The notes: a model not told the origin generated them from the letters alone. A stretch of DNA of 32,353 bases from Candidatus Bathyarchaeota archaeon (GCA_022865885.1 JALHSQ010000131.1:1-32353); one strand, 5' to 3'; shown: positions 14,399 through 23,517, counted from the first letter of the stretch. Made by a program: numbers and translations.

Positions 14399-15865
14399 AT
14401 GACCCCAACTGACAGCCAAGTCGCAGACTTTCTGAAGTCAGCAACGGAAGCCGCAAGAACCATCAGAGAAACCGTCGAAGAAAACGGGTTAATCCACGTG
14501 TTCTCACACCTAGACGCCGACGGCATCGCGGCAGCCGGCATAATCGGGAAAGCCTTACTCCGACTTGACGCAAGATTCCGAATCCGTGTAACGCAATGGA
14601 TTGAAGAGAAAATCATCGAAGTCCTCTCAGACAAGCCTCAGCTAATAGTTTTCACCGACCTTGGAAGCGGCTACATCGACTTGTTGAGTGACAAGCTTGC
14701 CAACTTCAAGGTCGTCATCCTAGACCACCATCAAACCGTAGGCGAACAACCCCCAAGCTTCGTGCACGTAAACCCGCACCTGCATGGAATCGATGGAGCC
14801 CGCGACATCAGCGGAGCCGGCGTCACATACTTCGTCGCCAAAGCCATAGACAAAGCAAACATCGACTCAGCCGCCATAGCCACGGTTGGCGCACTCGCAG
14901 ACATGCAAGACAAGTACGAGCAAAGAACCTTGGGCGGCATGAACGAGAAAATCGTTGAAGACGCCACAAAAGCAGGATTCCTCACAGTTGAGAAAGACCT
15001 CGTGTTTTTCGGGAGAGAAACGCGCCCCATTCATAGAACCCTAGCCTCTACAACCAATCCGTTCATCCCGGGCATAAGCGGCGAAGAAGACAAGAGCTTA
15101 GCCTTCCTAGCCAGTCTGGGCATAAAGACAAGAAACGAGGACAAGTGGCGAGCCCTAAGAGACCTTTCAGACGAAGAAAAGAAGAAACTGTGCTCAGCCC
15201 TCGCAGACTACCTGTTATCAAAAGGCCTGCGCTACGAAGTGTCAAACCTCATCGGAAACGTCTACGTCCTTAACCTCGAAGAACCATGGACTCCTCTCAG
15301 AGACGCCAGAGAATTCGGAGTCCTACTAAACGCTACCGGACGCATGGATAAAGCGAGCCTCGGAGTCGCCGTCTGCATGGGAGACCGCGGTGCAGCCCTT
15401 GAACAAGCAAACAAGGTACTCGAAGACTATAGAAAAAACATCAACAAGTACCTAGGCTGGGTGATGGAGAAACCCGAAAGAATGAAGGAACTAGACAACA
15501 TCTACGTGATCTACGGCGAAAACTTCATCAACGACAAAATAGTAGGCGCAATCTCATCCATCCTATCATCAGGACTCCCGAACACCGAGAAACCGCTGAT
15601 CGCATTCGCAAACGTCGAAGACCAAGGCGTGGCAAAGATCTCCGCACGAACCGTTGAAGCAGTAGTCAACAGAGGCATCAACTTGGGAGACATCATGCAA
15701 GCCGCTGCAGAGAAATGCCAAGGAAAAGGAGGAGGGCACAACATCGCAGCCGGAGCACAAGTCCCCCTAGAAAACATCAACACATTCATAGAAGTCGTCA
15801 ACGACTTAATAGGGAAGAAACTGAAAGGCGACCAAATTGCAAGCGGAAATCGCGCTCAAATATGA
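14399..15865 (+). CDS. DHH/DHHA1 phosphoesterase, RecJ/GAN-like single-strand exonuclease
   Basis: Metal-dependent DHH phosphoesterase. The N-terminal DHH domain shows HLDADG (about residue 37), VFTDLGSG and LDHH (about 109), with the further GALADMQD motif. The C-terminal DHHA1 domain carries GKGGGHNIAAGA (about 442-453), the nucleotide-end-binding loop. At 488 residues it fits archaeal RecJ-like proteins such as GAN, which associates with GINS at the replication fork, or related 3'-5' RNA/DNA exonucleases; I cannot choose between these. I prefer the ATG at 14399; an in-frame GTG at 14390 would add three residues. It lies in the archaeal rps15-recJ-pcc1 neighbourhood and its end overlaps pcc1 by 29 bp, so the two are probably cotranscribed and translationally coupled. 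Confidence 0.9.
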   Translation: MTPTDSQVADFLKSATEAARTIRETVEENGLIHVFSHLDADGIAAAGIIGKALLRLDARFRIRVTQWIEEKIIEVLSDKPQLIVFTDLGSGYIDLLSDKLANFKVVILDHHQTVGEQPPSFVHVNPHLHGIDGARDISGAGVTYFVAKAIDKANIDSAAIATVGALADMQDKYEQRTLGGMNEKIVEDATKAGFLTVEKDLVFFGRETRPIHRTLASTTNPFIPGISGEEDKSLAFLASLGIKTRNEDKWRALRDLSDEEKKKLCSALADYLLSKGLRYEVSNLIGNVYVLNLEEPWTPLRDAREFGVLLNATGRMDKASLGVAVCMGDRGAALEQANKVLEDYRKNINKYLGWVMEKPERMKELDNIYVIYGENFINDKIVGAISSILSSGLPNTEKPLIAFANVEDQGVAKISARTVEAVVNRGINLGDIMQAAAEKCQGKGGGHNIAAGAQVPLENINTFIEVVNDLIGKKLKGDQIASGNRAQI

Positions 15866-16091
15866 TGACCCCCAAACCGCAAAAGCTGTAATTAAAGCAA
15901 TTCTACCCGACAACCTCGTAACACCACGTAGCTTATCAGTCAAAACGTCGCTTAAAGACACAGAAATCCTGACAAAAATCACATGCAAGAAACTTTCAAC
16001 ACTCATCGCCACAATCGATGATTTGCTTTCTTGCGTCTCCACAGCGGAAAAGACGATCCGATTAACCAAGGGTTTGAATGAAAAGCCTTAA
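15837..16091 (+). CDS. pcc1: KEOPS complex subunit Pcc1
   Basis: A 84-residue protein of the CTAG/Pcc1 family. KEOPS makes the universal t6A37 modification on ANN-decoding tRNAs, and Pcc1 is its dimerisation subunit. The sequence has the expected two-strand/helix pattern: AEIALKYDDPQTAKAVIKAI, then PDN...SLSVKTSLKDTEILTKITCK, then LSTLIATIDDLLSCVSTAEK, corresponding to the conserved region that in homologues reads LRA..N..L. The start is a TTG at 15837 inside the end of the nuclease gene; this start is needed to include the first strand. Position directly after rps15-recJ supports the call. Confidence 0.82.
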   Translation: MQAEIALKYDDPQTAKAVIKAILPDNLVTPRSLSVKTSLKDTEILTKITCKKLSTLIATIDDLLSCVSTAEKTIRLTKGLNEKP

Positions 16092-16280
16092 CAGGCACCA
16101 CTAACTTGACTCTAACTCACAGTAACCTAACGATGTTCAATTCTAGAGGTTCATATGTCTTTAATGCTCAATCAAGTGTTTTCACCCGTCGTAACAAATC
16201 AATAGTCAGCCAGGTCTCTCCACCAGTTTACTATTCAACCTGACACTCTCTCGCGGACGATTCCAAGTGCTCCCCCACAA

Positions 16281-16290
16281 GAATTAAGAA
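16281..16290 (+). promoter_or_regulatory. TATA-like box before the 16318 acetyltransferase
   Basis: GAATTAAGAA lies about 33 nt before the ATG, so the transcript would be nearly leaderless. Confidence 0.35.
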
Positions 16291-16317
16291 TACAGAGCAT
16301 CAAAGCAGTCAACGATC

Positions 16318-16854
16318 ATGATGGAGAGCATCTCTGTCAGCAAGGCGACCGTGCACGGCATTCGAACCCTCAGCAAGAAACTAGAGCTATTGGAAGATAA
16401 GAACAGCCAGATCTACCAAGAAAACGTCGCAAAGTTCGGCATTCCAGAAGAATACGTCAGAAAAGCCTTCTCCGAAGAAGCCGTGCTTGAAGCAACCAAG
16501 TCAGGGAAATCAACAATCTATCTTGCCCTTGAAAATCGTTGCAAGATCCTAGGTTTCGCTCAAACAATACAAAGAGACCACCTCACCACAGAATTGGACC
16601 GCATAGTGGTCTTCCCAAGCCACACAAGAATGGGCATTGGAACCAGACTGCTAACCAAAGCTGTAAACGATGAAAAGAAGAAAGGAACCAAGACAATCAT
16701 CGTAAATGCTGGAAAAAAAGAAACTCATGCCAGACGATTCTACGAAAAAAACGAATTCAAGCCAACAAAGGAAACAGAGATGGATGCCCCGTGGGGCAGC
16801 AAAATAGTCCTCGTCACCTATCAACTTCAAATAGAAGACAAGAAGCACAATTAG
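16318..16854 (+). CDS. GNAT-family N-acetyltransferase (178 aa)
   Basis: Acetyl-CoA-dependent acetyltransferase. Motif A is visible as LDRIVVFPSHTRMGIGTRLL (about residues 90-109), with the R-x-x-G-x-G loop. Motif B follows as THARRFYEKNEFKP, the usual helix plus strand at the end of the fold. The first 60 residues are helical and not assigned. The substrate is unknown; protein or small-molecule amines are both possible. Two consecutive ATGs (16318, 16321) offer equivalent starts. The gene sits between pcc1 and the S9 peptidase on the same strand but has its own promoter-like sequence. It is not closely similar to the partial GNAT protein at the left edge. Confidence 0.85.
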   Translation: MMESISVSKATVHGIRTLSKKLELLEDKNSQIYQENVAKFGIPEEYVRKAFSEEAVLEATKSGKSTIYLALENRCKILGFAQTIQRDHLTTELDRIVVFPSHTRMGIGTRLLTKAVNDEKKKGTKTIIVNAGKKETHARRFYEKNEFKPTKETEMDAPWGSKIVLVTYQLQIEDKKHN

Positions 16855-16881
16855 ACCTTTCGGACAGCACTCATGGGCAAA

Positions 16882-16892
16882 ACTGCTTATAT
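16882..16892 (+). promoter_or_regulatory. TATA box of the S9 peptidase gene
   Basis: A CTTATATTT core lies about 45 nt upstream of the GTG at 16933, followed by GGAG directly before the start. Confidence 0.4.
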
Positions 16893-16932
16893 TTCTGTCA
16901 GCATGACTTGAACCCGAACGGAGTTCTTTGGA

Positions 16933-18888
16933 GTGAGCGGAGAAGAAATAGGTAATCAATTTCAGATTCAGTCTCTGCTATCAGCCAGACTGCTTCTCAA
17001 GCCCCAATTGACTGAGGGAAGAATATATTTCTTAAGCGACATGAGCGGCATGATAAGCCTATATGCCATGGATGAAAAAGGCAGTCTACCTGAACCCTTA
17101 CTGCCGGCAGGTCTTGCACTGCAGAATCCACACTTGATGGCCGGTTACAACTATTTCGTCTTGCCCAAAATTGGAAAAGTCCTCGTTATGGTCGATGAGA
17201 ATGGGAACGAGAACTACCAACCATGTTTTATCCCGTTAGAAGGAGGCATCCCCAAACCGATCTTTGGAGACAAATACAAGAACGAGCAGGTGGCTTGTGT
17301 TCATTGCGACGTAAAAACCAATGTAGCCTACTTCTTTCGAGATGACCGGAAAACACCTAACATAGAATGCCTGAAGGTGAATTTAGCTACTCTAGAGGCG
17401 GTTTCTCTTGGCAAAAGCATTTATGGTAACACGTTCAACGGCGCCAATCGAGACGACTCCATCGTGATTCTCACAGACGGCTACACTGCTGGAGACAACG
17501 TTCTATACATTTGGCGAAAGGGAATGAATGAAAGGCAGCTTCTCTACGGTGTGCCCATAGAGAAACGCTCAGCTGATCAGAAGATCAAATTGTCAGGAAT
17601 TGGAACGTGCAGCTTCACTCCAGAGGGTAAGGGTCTGCTCTTTCGATCAAACCTCTTCACTGATGAAGGAACAGTCAGCTACATGGCGCTTGACAACCCA
17701 TCCAACGTCACTGAAATCCCTGTCGTAGGCATAAAGCACAAGGGAATGGGCGAGCTTGTAGACCTCGAACTCGTAGATGAAGACCTTTTCCTGCTGGAGT
17801 ACAACATTGATGGCTGTTCATGGCTCTACGAGTGTAGATTCCACAATAAGGAAAATACGAGGCGAATGCTCGTGGAACGCACACTCTGCGGTCTCCCACC
17901 ACTAGCCGGCGGGGTGCTGATGGGATACGAATTCGAACCTCCGAAAAACTCGGGAGCTACCAACGTCGGATATGTGCTTTCCTTCGCAAAAGCCGACAGC
18001 CCAGCCCAACTCTATCTCTACCCACCAAACACGCATCCAGAAACTCCAAAGATGCTATCCAAAGAACACGTCATAGGCATTGATCAAAAGCTTCTATCAC
18101 AAGGAGAAGACGCAAGCTTCACAAGCTTTGACGGCCTAAGAATCTCGGCGAGACTATACTTACCTTCTGAGCGGATAGGCTTCAAAGGTCCAAGACCGCT
18201 CGTTCTATACGTTCACGGCGGCCCACAAAGTCAAGAACGACCAGATTTCACCTGGTTCTCCATGCCGCTAATCCAATACTTGACCCTGAACGGGTTTGCC
18301 GTATTCGTACCAAATGTGAGGGGCAGCAGCGGCTATGGCCTGCAATACATGAAACGAGTTGATCATGACTGGGGCGGCAAAGACATGCTTGACCATATTG
18401 AAGGCCTGAAGATTCTAGAGAAAGACTCCCGCATTGACTCATCAAGGCGGGCCGTGATAGGTCGATCCTACGGCGGATTCATGACCTTGTCACTTGCTTC
18501 TAGACATCCTGAACTCTGGAAAGCAGCATGCGACATGTTTGGTCCCTATGATTTGATCTCCTTCATCCACCGACTTCCCGAAACATGGCGAACCTTCTTC
18601 TACCTATCACTAGGTCACCCCGAAAAAGACAAGGAATTCCTAACAGAACGTTCGCCCAAAACGTATCTGAGAAACATAAAGTGTCCAATGTTAATCATAC
18701 AAGGAAGAAACGACCCGAGAGTCCTTGCCGCGGAGTCAAAGGACGTAGCAGAAGATCTTAAAGCGAAGGGGGTTGAAACGGAATTCCTAGAGTTCGAGGA
18801 CGAAGGACACGATGTCATAAAGTTCAAGAACAAAGTGCTTTGCTACACGAAAATCACTGAATTCTTCAAACGACACCTCAACCCTTAG
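16933..18888 (+). CDS. S9-family serine peptidase (acylaminoacyl-peptidase / prolyl oligopeptidase type)
   Basis: Alpha/beta-hydrolase peptidase of clan SC. The N-terminal 390 residues form a beta-propeller-like region with repeated strand pairs. The C-terminal hydrolase domain has the oxyanion loop VLYVHGGPQ (about 424-432), VPNVRGSSGYG, nucleophile S512 in GRSYGGF, D594 in GRNDPRV and H626 in EGHD. That is a complete triad in the order typical of S9C enzymes. Such enzymes cleave short peptides or N-acylated amino acids in the cytosol; there is no signal peptide. The start is GTG at 16933, with GGAG close upstream. At 651 residues it has the normal family length. It lies between an acetyltransferase and serS; no functional link is evident. 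Confidence 0.92.
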   Translation: MSGEEIGNQFQIQSLLSARLLLKPQLTEGRIYFLSDMSGMISLYAMDEKGSLPEPLLPAGLALQNPHLMAGYNYFVLPKIGKVLVMVDENGNENYQPCFIPLEGGIPKPIFGDKYKNEQVACVHCDVKTNVAYFFRDDRKTPNIECLKVNLATLEAVSLGKSIYGNTFNGANRDDSIVILTDGYTAGDNVLYIWRKGMNERQLLYGVPIEKRSADQKIKLSGIGTCSFTPEGKGLLFRSNLFTDEGTVSYMALDNPSNVTEIPVVGIKHKGMGELVDLELVDEDLFLLEYNIDGCSWLYECRFHNKENTRRMLVERTLCGLPPLAGGVLMGYEFEPPKNSGATNVGYVLSFAKADSPAQLYLYPPNTHPETPKMLSKEHVIGIDQKLLSQGEDASFTSFDGLRISARLYLPSERIGFKGPRPLVLYVHGGPQSQERPDFTWFSMPLIQYLTLNGFAVFVPNVRGSSGYGLQYMKRVDHDWGGKDMLDHIEGLKILEKDSRIDSSRRAVIGRSYGGFMTLSLASRHPELWKAACDMFGPYDLISFIHRLPETWRTFFYLSLGHPEKDKEFLTERSPKTYLRNIKCPMLIIQGRNDPRVLAAESKDVAEDLKAKGVETEFLEFEDEGHDVIKFKNKVLCYTKITEFFKRHLNP

Positions 18889-19015
18889 GGGCAATTACGG
18901 CTGGCGTGAATTGAATTCGGAAGCTTGGTCATTGTCAACGTAAGATTAAATAGACAATTTGGAACTAGACCTAAAGGATTAAGCTTGCAAAACACGCAAG
19001 GCTGAACGTGAGAAG

Positions 19016-20305
19016 ATGCTTGACATCAAACTAATTCGCGACAACCCCGAGCTGATCAAGCGCAACTTGATGAAAAGAGGCGACCCTGAAATTCTGAGAA
19101 TGCTGGACGAGTTGGTCGATCAGGACAAGAAATGGCGGCAGGGCCTTACCAGATTGAATGAACTGCGACATGAAAGAAGAGAGAAAACGACTGAGATTGC
19201 GATTCTGAAGAAGCAGGGAAAAGATGCAGGCAAAGAAATCCAAAGAGGAAGAAACATAGATGCTGATATTACAACGCTGGAAAAACAAGTGACTGAGCTT
19301 GAGGGAAAAGTGCATGACCTACTCATGAGGTTGCCTAATCTCCTTCATGAATCAGTTCCAGGGGGTAAGGATGAAAAAGACAATGTTCAAACGAAAACTT
19401 GGGGAAAGATACCCGAATTCGGTTTCGCAGTCAAAGGACACGAAGACATAGGCCTCAGCCTCGACATAATGGACATTGAAAGGGCAGGCAGAATTGCCGG
19501 TGCCAGATTCTTCTACTTGAAGAAAGAAGGCGTACTGTTAGATATGGCTCTAAGGAATTTCGCTTTGGAAGAAATGTTCAAGAAAGATTTCACGTTGATT
19601 GAGCCGCCTTTTTTGATGAGGCGAGAACCGTATGAAGGCGTCGTAGCCCTCAGCGATTTCGAAGACGTGCTGTACAAAGTTGAAAATGAAGACCTATACC
19701 TGATCGCGACTTCAGAACACCCCATGGCCGCAATGTTCATGAACGAAGTTCTTAGCGCAAAAGACTTACCGCTTAAGCTTGCCGGATTAAGCACAAACTT
19801 TAGGAAAGAAGCAGGCGCACATGGAAAAGACACGCGTGGAATATTTCGCACACACCAATTCAACAAGGTTGAGCAATTCGTGTTCTGCAAACCTGAAGAT
19901 TCGTGGAAGATCATTGAAGAGTTATTGCTGAATGCTGAAGAACTCGTCCAGAAACTAGGTTTGCCTTACCATGTTGTCAACGTCTGTACAGGCGATATTG
20001 GAACTGTTGCAGCAAAGAAATACGACATTGAAGCATGGATGCCAGCACAGAATGGATACAGAGAGATAGTTTCCTGCAGCAACTGTACTGACTATCAAGC
20101 AAGAAGACTGAACGTGAAGTTTAGGGAAAGAGAAGGCGAAGCACCAAAAGGATTTGTGCACACGTTGAATTCGACGGCAATAGCTACCGGCAGAACCATT
20201 GTCGCAATACTTGAAAACTACCAGCAAGAAGATGGCTCAGTCATTGTTCCAAAGGTTCTCAGGAAGTATATGGATGGGATTGAGAAAATAGAGCCATCGC
20301 GGTAA
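19016..20305 (+). CDS. serS: Seryl-tRNA synthetase
   Basis: Class II aminoacyl-tRNA synthetase charging tRNA-Ser. The N-terminal coiled-coil arm that grips the tRNA long variable arm spans about residues 25-105 (charged heptads, ERREKTTEIAILKKQGKDAG). The catalytic core shows ATSEHP (231-236), motif 2 FRKEAGAHGKDTRGIFRTHQ (262-281) and motif 3 NSTAIATGRTIVAILENYQ (385-403). It is the standard SerS form, not the rare methanogen form with the extra zinc domain. Length 429 is normal. The ATG at 19016 begins the conserved MLDIKLIRDNPE. The rps3ae gene follows after 50 bp with its own promoter. Confidence 0.97.
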   Translation: MLDIKLIRDNPELIKRNLMKRGDPEILRMLDELVDQDKKWRQGLTRLNELRHERREKTTEIAILKKQGKDAGKEIQRGRNIDADITTLEKQVTELEGKVHDLLMRLPNLLHESVPGGKDEKDNVQTKTWGKIPEFGFAVKGHEDIGLSLDIMDIERAGRIAGARFFYLKKEGVLLDMALRNFALEEMFKKDFTLIEPPFLMRREPYEGVVALSDFEDVLYKVENEDLYLIATSEHPMAAMFMNEVLSAKDLPLKLAGLSTNFRKEAGAHGKDTRGIFRTHQFNKVEQFVFCKPEDSWKIIEELLLNAEELVQKLGLPYHVVNVCTGDIGTVAAKKYDIEAWMPAQNGYREIVSCSNCTDYQARRLNVKFREREGEAPKGFVHTLNSTAIATGRTIVAILENYQQEDGSVIVPKVLRKYMDGIEKIEPSR

Positions 20306-20307
20306 AA

Positions 20308-20350
20308 CTTTTAATACTATGATGTGAACATTCAAGCTGCACTCGGAGGA
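20308..20350 (+). promoter_or_regulatory. Promoter and strong RBS of rps3ae
   Basis: TTTTAATAC (20308-20317) predicts transcription start near 20339; GGAGGA at 20345-20350 then lies 5 nt before the GTG start and decides that start. Confidence 0.5.
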
Positions 20351-20355
20351 TAAAC

Positions 20356-20976
20356 GTGTCTTCGAAAACCAAAAAAGTAAGGGACAAATGGCGCAGCAAA
20401 TCATGGTACATGATAACGGCTCCACCATACTTTGGGAATGTAGAGTTAGGAGGAGTCCCAGCAGAAGAAGCGGAGAAACTCATCGGCAGAACAATCGATT
20501 CAACTCTTTATGACGTGACAGGCGATTTCTCCCATCAATACTTAAAACTGTATTTCCAAATAAACGAAGTCGATGGTAAAACGGCACACACCATTTTCAA
20601 AGGACATGAATACTCACGGGACTATCTGCGCAGCCTCGTCCGCAGACGAACGACAAAAGTCGACGGGCTGTTTAACGTCAACACAAAGGATGGCTACAAC
20701 TTGCGCGTGGCCGTATCTGCATTCACACTATCAAGAGTCAAAACTTCACAGGAAAAGGTCATTCGCACGATAATGAAAAGAATAATCAAGGAAAAGGCAA
20801 CCGCACTTACAATGGATCAGTTTGCACAGGAAATGGTCTTGGGAAAAATAGCCTCAGACATATACAACGAAGCAAAAAAGATAGCGCCCTTGCGTCACGT
20901 TGGCGTTAGGGGATCAAAGCTTGTATTGCAGTTGGCGCAACCGAAACTAGCAGCTGAACAAGCTTCAAGCGCTTAG
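20356..20976 (+). CDS. rps3ae: 30S ribosomal protein S3Ae (eS1)
   Basis: Archaeal/eukaryotic small-subunit ribosomal protein of 206 residues. Conserved parts: KVRDKWRSKSWYMITAPPYF at the start, GRTIDSTLYDVTGDFSHQYL, the basic KGHEYSRDYLRSLVRRRTTK, and EKATALTMDQFAQEMVLGKI. The start is a GTG, preceded by a strong GGAGGA. Its stop codon overlaps the end of korC on the opposite strand by 12 bp, so two strongly expressed genes converge without a spacer. Assignment is secure. Confidence 0.96.
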   Translation: MSSKTKKVRDKWRSKSWYMITAPPYFGNVELGGVPAEEAEKLIGRTIDSTLYDVTGDFSHQYLKLYFQINEVDGKTAHTIFKGHEYSRDYLRSLVRRRTTKVDGLFNVNTKDGYNLRVAVSAFTLSRVKTSQEKVIRTIMKRIIKEKATALTMDQFAQEMVLGKIASDIYNEAKKIAPLRHVGVRGSKLVLQLAQPKLAAEQASSA

Positions 20977-21507
20977 ACTCTTGCCGCAATCGTAACCTTT
21001 TTTGAAAGCCGCCAGATTAAGCTCTTCAGTACCTTTCGGTATGTTCGCTTTTATCGACTCTTTAACAGCATCCTCATTCAACATATTCGTGATAGCCACG
21101 AAAGCACCTAGCATAACGATGTTTGCAACTATCTTTCTCCCAAGTTCTTCCGCGATCTTTGTGGCCGGTACACGGAAAACCTTCACGTTCTTCAGATCCT
21201 TTTCTCGAGGAATCATGTCTGGGTCCAAGATGACTGTGCCGCCAGCTTTCAAGTCATCTGCGTAATCGTTGTAGGCATGTTGAGACATCACGACCAGAAC
21301 ATCTGGCTCGACGACTTTTGGGAAATCAATTTCGTCTTCAGATATAACCACTTCTGATTTGCATGCTCCGCCTCGTGATTCAGGACCGTAGGATTGCGTC
21401 TGAACAGCGTTCTTTCCAGCATGAATGCACGCCGCAGCAGCTGTGATTATTCCAGACTTGATTATGCCTTGACCGCCAAAACCTGCAAATCTGATTTCGA
21501 CTCGCAT
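20965..21507 (-). CDS. korC: 2-oxoacid:ferredoxin oxidoreductase, gamma subunit
   Basis: Gamma subunit of the four-subunit 2-oxoacid:ferredoxin oxidoreductase, which oxidatively decarboxylates a 2-oxoacid (2-oxoglutarate favoured by subunit style) to the acyl-CoA with ferredoxin as acceptor. Diagnostic features are the N-terminal VEIRFAGFGGQGIIKSGIIT and the TQSYGPESRGGACKSEV segment, both family hallmarks. At 180 residues it is complete. It starts 1 nt after korB ends, last in a six-gene operon, and its 3' end overlaps rps3ae on the other strand. The choice of 2-oxoglutarate over 2-oxoisovalerate or pyruvate is inferred from gene arrangement and KorA-like sequence. Confidence 0.9.
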   Translation of the reverse strand: MRVEIRFAGFGGQGIIKSGIITAAAACIHAGKNAVQTQSYGPESRGGACKSEVVISEDEIDFPKVVEPDVLVVMSQHAYNDYADDLKAGGTVILDPDMIPREKDLKNVKVFRVPATKIAEELGRKIVANIVMLGAFVAITNMLNEDAVKESIKANIPKGTEELNLAAFKKGYDCGKSLSA

Positions 21508-21508
21508 G

Positions 21509-22360
21509 TTAACTCATCTGCTCCATTGCCTTCTCATTAATCTTGGAAATCTTCTCATGAAGCAACTTTTCATAGCTCAACTTCTCCACGTCCACGAATT
21601 CGCCTACAACTATTCTCTCAGGCGTAATCTCAGCCTTCGCCGGGTCTGAGAAGCTATCCACTACTGAAGCTTTCTTGAACCATTCCATCATTTCCAGTCC
21701 TGACCGCATTCTGTTATAGCGACCGAAAATCTCCGGGCAAGGAGAGATAACCTCTATGAAACAGAACCCTTCCTTCTGCAAAACCTTCTTAATGGAGTGG
21801 GTGAGCCTTCTCACATGCAAAGTAGTCCACCTCGCCACGTAAGTGGCGCCTGATGCAGCTGCCAAATGCACCAGATTGAAGGGGTGCTCAATGTTTCCAT
21901 GAGGACTTGTGGTTGTCAATGATTCAAGAGGGGTTGTTGGTCCCTGCTGCCCACCGGTCATCCCATAATTAAAGTTGTTCGCACATATCACCTTGAGTCC
22001 CATATTTCTTCGTGCTGCATGTATGAAGTGGTTGCCGCCTATTGCGAACAGGTCTCCGTCTCCGCTGACGATCACTACATCCAGCTCGGGGTTTGCCAGC
22101 TTCACTCCTGTGGCAAAAGCCAATGAACGTCCGTGCGTCGTGTGAAATGAGTCTGTGTTCGTGTAGCCTGCTGTGCGACCAATGCAACCTATGCCGGATA
22201 CGACGACAAGGTTATCAAGATCCATTTGAAGCTCATCTATCGCGTGAACGAGACTGTTAAGCACGATACCGTTGCCACAACCGGGGCACCATATGTGCGG
22301 TATCATCGCTGATCTTAGGTACTTTAGAAATGGGTGTTCCATGTTTTCCTGAACCATCAA
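21509..22360 (-). CDS. korB: 2-oxoacid:ferredoxin oxidoreductase, beta (TPP-binding) subunit
   Basis: Carries thiamine diphosphate and contacts the proximal cluster. The N-terminus has HIWCPGCGNGIVLNSL (C-P-G-C-G, typical of beta subunits) and VSGIGCIGRTAGYTNTD. The TPP/Mg motif is VVIVSGDGDLFAIGGNHFIH, continuing to NNFNYGMTGGQQGPTTP. Length 283 is normal. The first of two consecutive ATGs overlaps the korA stop (22357-22360), indicating translational coupling. Confidence 0.94.
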   Translation of the reverse strand: MMVQENMEHPFLKYLRSAMIPHIWCPGCGNGIVLNSLVHAIDELQMDLDNLVVVSGIGCIGRTAGYTNTDSFHTTHGRSLAFATGVKLANPELDVVIVSGDGDLFAIGGNHFIHAARRNMGLKVICANNFNYGMTGGQQGPTTPLESLTTTSPHGNIEHPFNLVHLAAASGATYVARWTTLHVRRLTHSIKKVLQKEGFCFIEVISPCPEIFGRYNRMRSGLEMMEWFKKASVVDSFSDPAKAEITPERIVVGEFVDVEKLSYEKLLHEKISKINEKAMEQMS

Positions 22361-23517
22361 TTTGTCCTCCTAATAGCTTCAAGAATCTCAGCAGGCGTGT
22401 GAGGATCTTCCCCTAGCTTCGAGAGAAAAATCACAGGAGTCCCTTTGGCGGCTCTTTCGACTTCCCGTGTCATTTGTCCACAGTTCATTTCTGGGACAAC
22501 AATCGCCTTCACATGTTCAGCGATCTTAGCCACATGTTTCTCTGGGAAAGGCCACAAGGTAATCAATCGTAGAAGCCCTGCTCTTATTCCTGATTGTCTT
22601 GCTTTTCTCACCGCGCTCAGCGCAGCTCTGGCAACTATGCCGTAGGCGACAACAACGACATTCGCATCTTCCAGCATGACCTCTTCAACTTTTATGATCT
22701 TGTCTTCATTCTTACTTATCTTCTCGCAGAGTCTTCTCACGAGTTTGGATTGCACTTCTGAGCTTGATGTTTGCGGATAGCCCCGTTCGTTGTGTGTTAG
22801 CCCTGTGGCGTGGAAATGGTACCCTTCGCCAAAGCAGGCCATTGGTGGGACAAGATCGTCATCTGGCATGAAAGGCATGTATTCTTCGCGAGGAACGCTC
22901 GGTTTCTTGCGGTTGACTACCTTAACCTTTTCGGCTGGAGGAATCATGACTTTTTCCCACATGTGTGCAACGATTTCGTCCCCCATCAACAGTGTTGGTA
23001 CACGATATGTTTCCGACAAGTTGAACGCTTCAATCGTCAAGTCAAACATTTCCTGAACAGAAGACGGCGTCAGCGCTATGATACCGTAGTCGCCATGAGA
23101 ACCCCATTTCGCCTGCATGACATCTTGCTGGCCGGGTAAAGTGGGCTGGCCAGTGCTAGGTCCGCCACGCATGATGTCTACGATGACGCAGGGCGCTTCA
23201 GTCATGACGGCTAAGCCGATGTTTTCTTGCATTAAGCTGAAGCCTGGGCCGGAAGTGGCGGTCATGGCCTTGAGTCCTGTGTAGGAGGCTCCGATTACAG
23301 CTGCCATGGAGGCGATCTCGTCCTCCATTTGAATGTAGATTGCGCCGAGTTCTGGCATTCTTTGAGATAAATGCTCAGCGATTTCTGTTGCTGGTGTAAT
23401 AGGATAGCCGGCAAAGAATCTGCAGCCTGCTGTAATCGCGCCTTCTGCGCATGCGACGTCACCATTTAGAAAGTGGGCACCGCTCAGTAACGCTCTATTT
23501 CCAGTCATGTCTTGCAT
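22357..23517 (-). CDS. korA: 2-oxoacid:ferredoxin oxidoreductase, alpha subunit
   Basis: Alpha subunit of 386 residues containing the pyrimidine-binding domain and the transketolase C-terminal-like domain. Conserved segments: GCRFFAGYPITPATEIAEHL, YIQMEDEIASMAAVIGASYT, MTATSGPGFSLMQENIGLA, and RGGPSTGQPTLPGQQDVMQA. The GPSTG...GQQD form matches KorA and related proteins. The start overlaps korD by 13 bp and the end overlaps korB by 4 bp. It works with B, C and D in one soluble complex. Confidence 0.94.
   Translation of the reverse strand: MQDMTGNRALLSGAHFLNGDVACAEGAITAGCRFFAGYPITPATEIAEHLSQRMPELGAIYIQMEDEIASMAAVIGASYTGLKAMTATSGPGFSLMQENIGLAVMTEAPCVIVDIMRGGPSTGQPTLPGQQDVMQAKWGSHGDYGIIALTPSSVQEMFDLTIEAFNLSETYRVPTLLMGDEIVAHMWEKVMIPPAEKVKVVNRKKPSVPREEYMPFMPDDDLVPPMACFGEGYHFHATGLTHNERGYPQTSSSEVQSKLVRRLCEKISKNEDKIIKVEEVMLEDANVVVVAYGIVARAALSAVRKARQSGIRAGLLRLITLWPFPEKHVAKIAEHVKAIVVPEMNCGQMTREVERAAKGTPVIFLSKLGEDPHTPAEILEAIRRTN

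Noticed and set aside
16130-16150. GTTCAATTC resembling a tRNA T-loop between pcc1 and the acetyltransferase gene
   Set aside because: The flanks cannot form the T-stem or the other arms of a cloverleaf.
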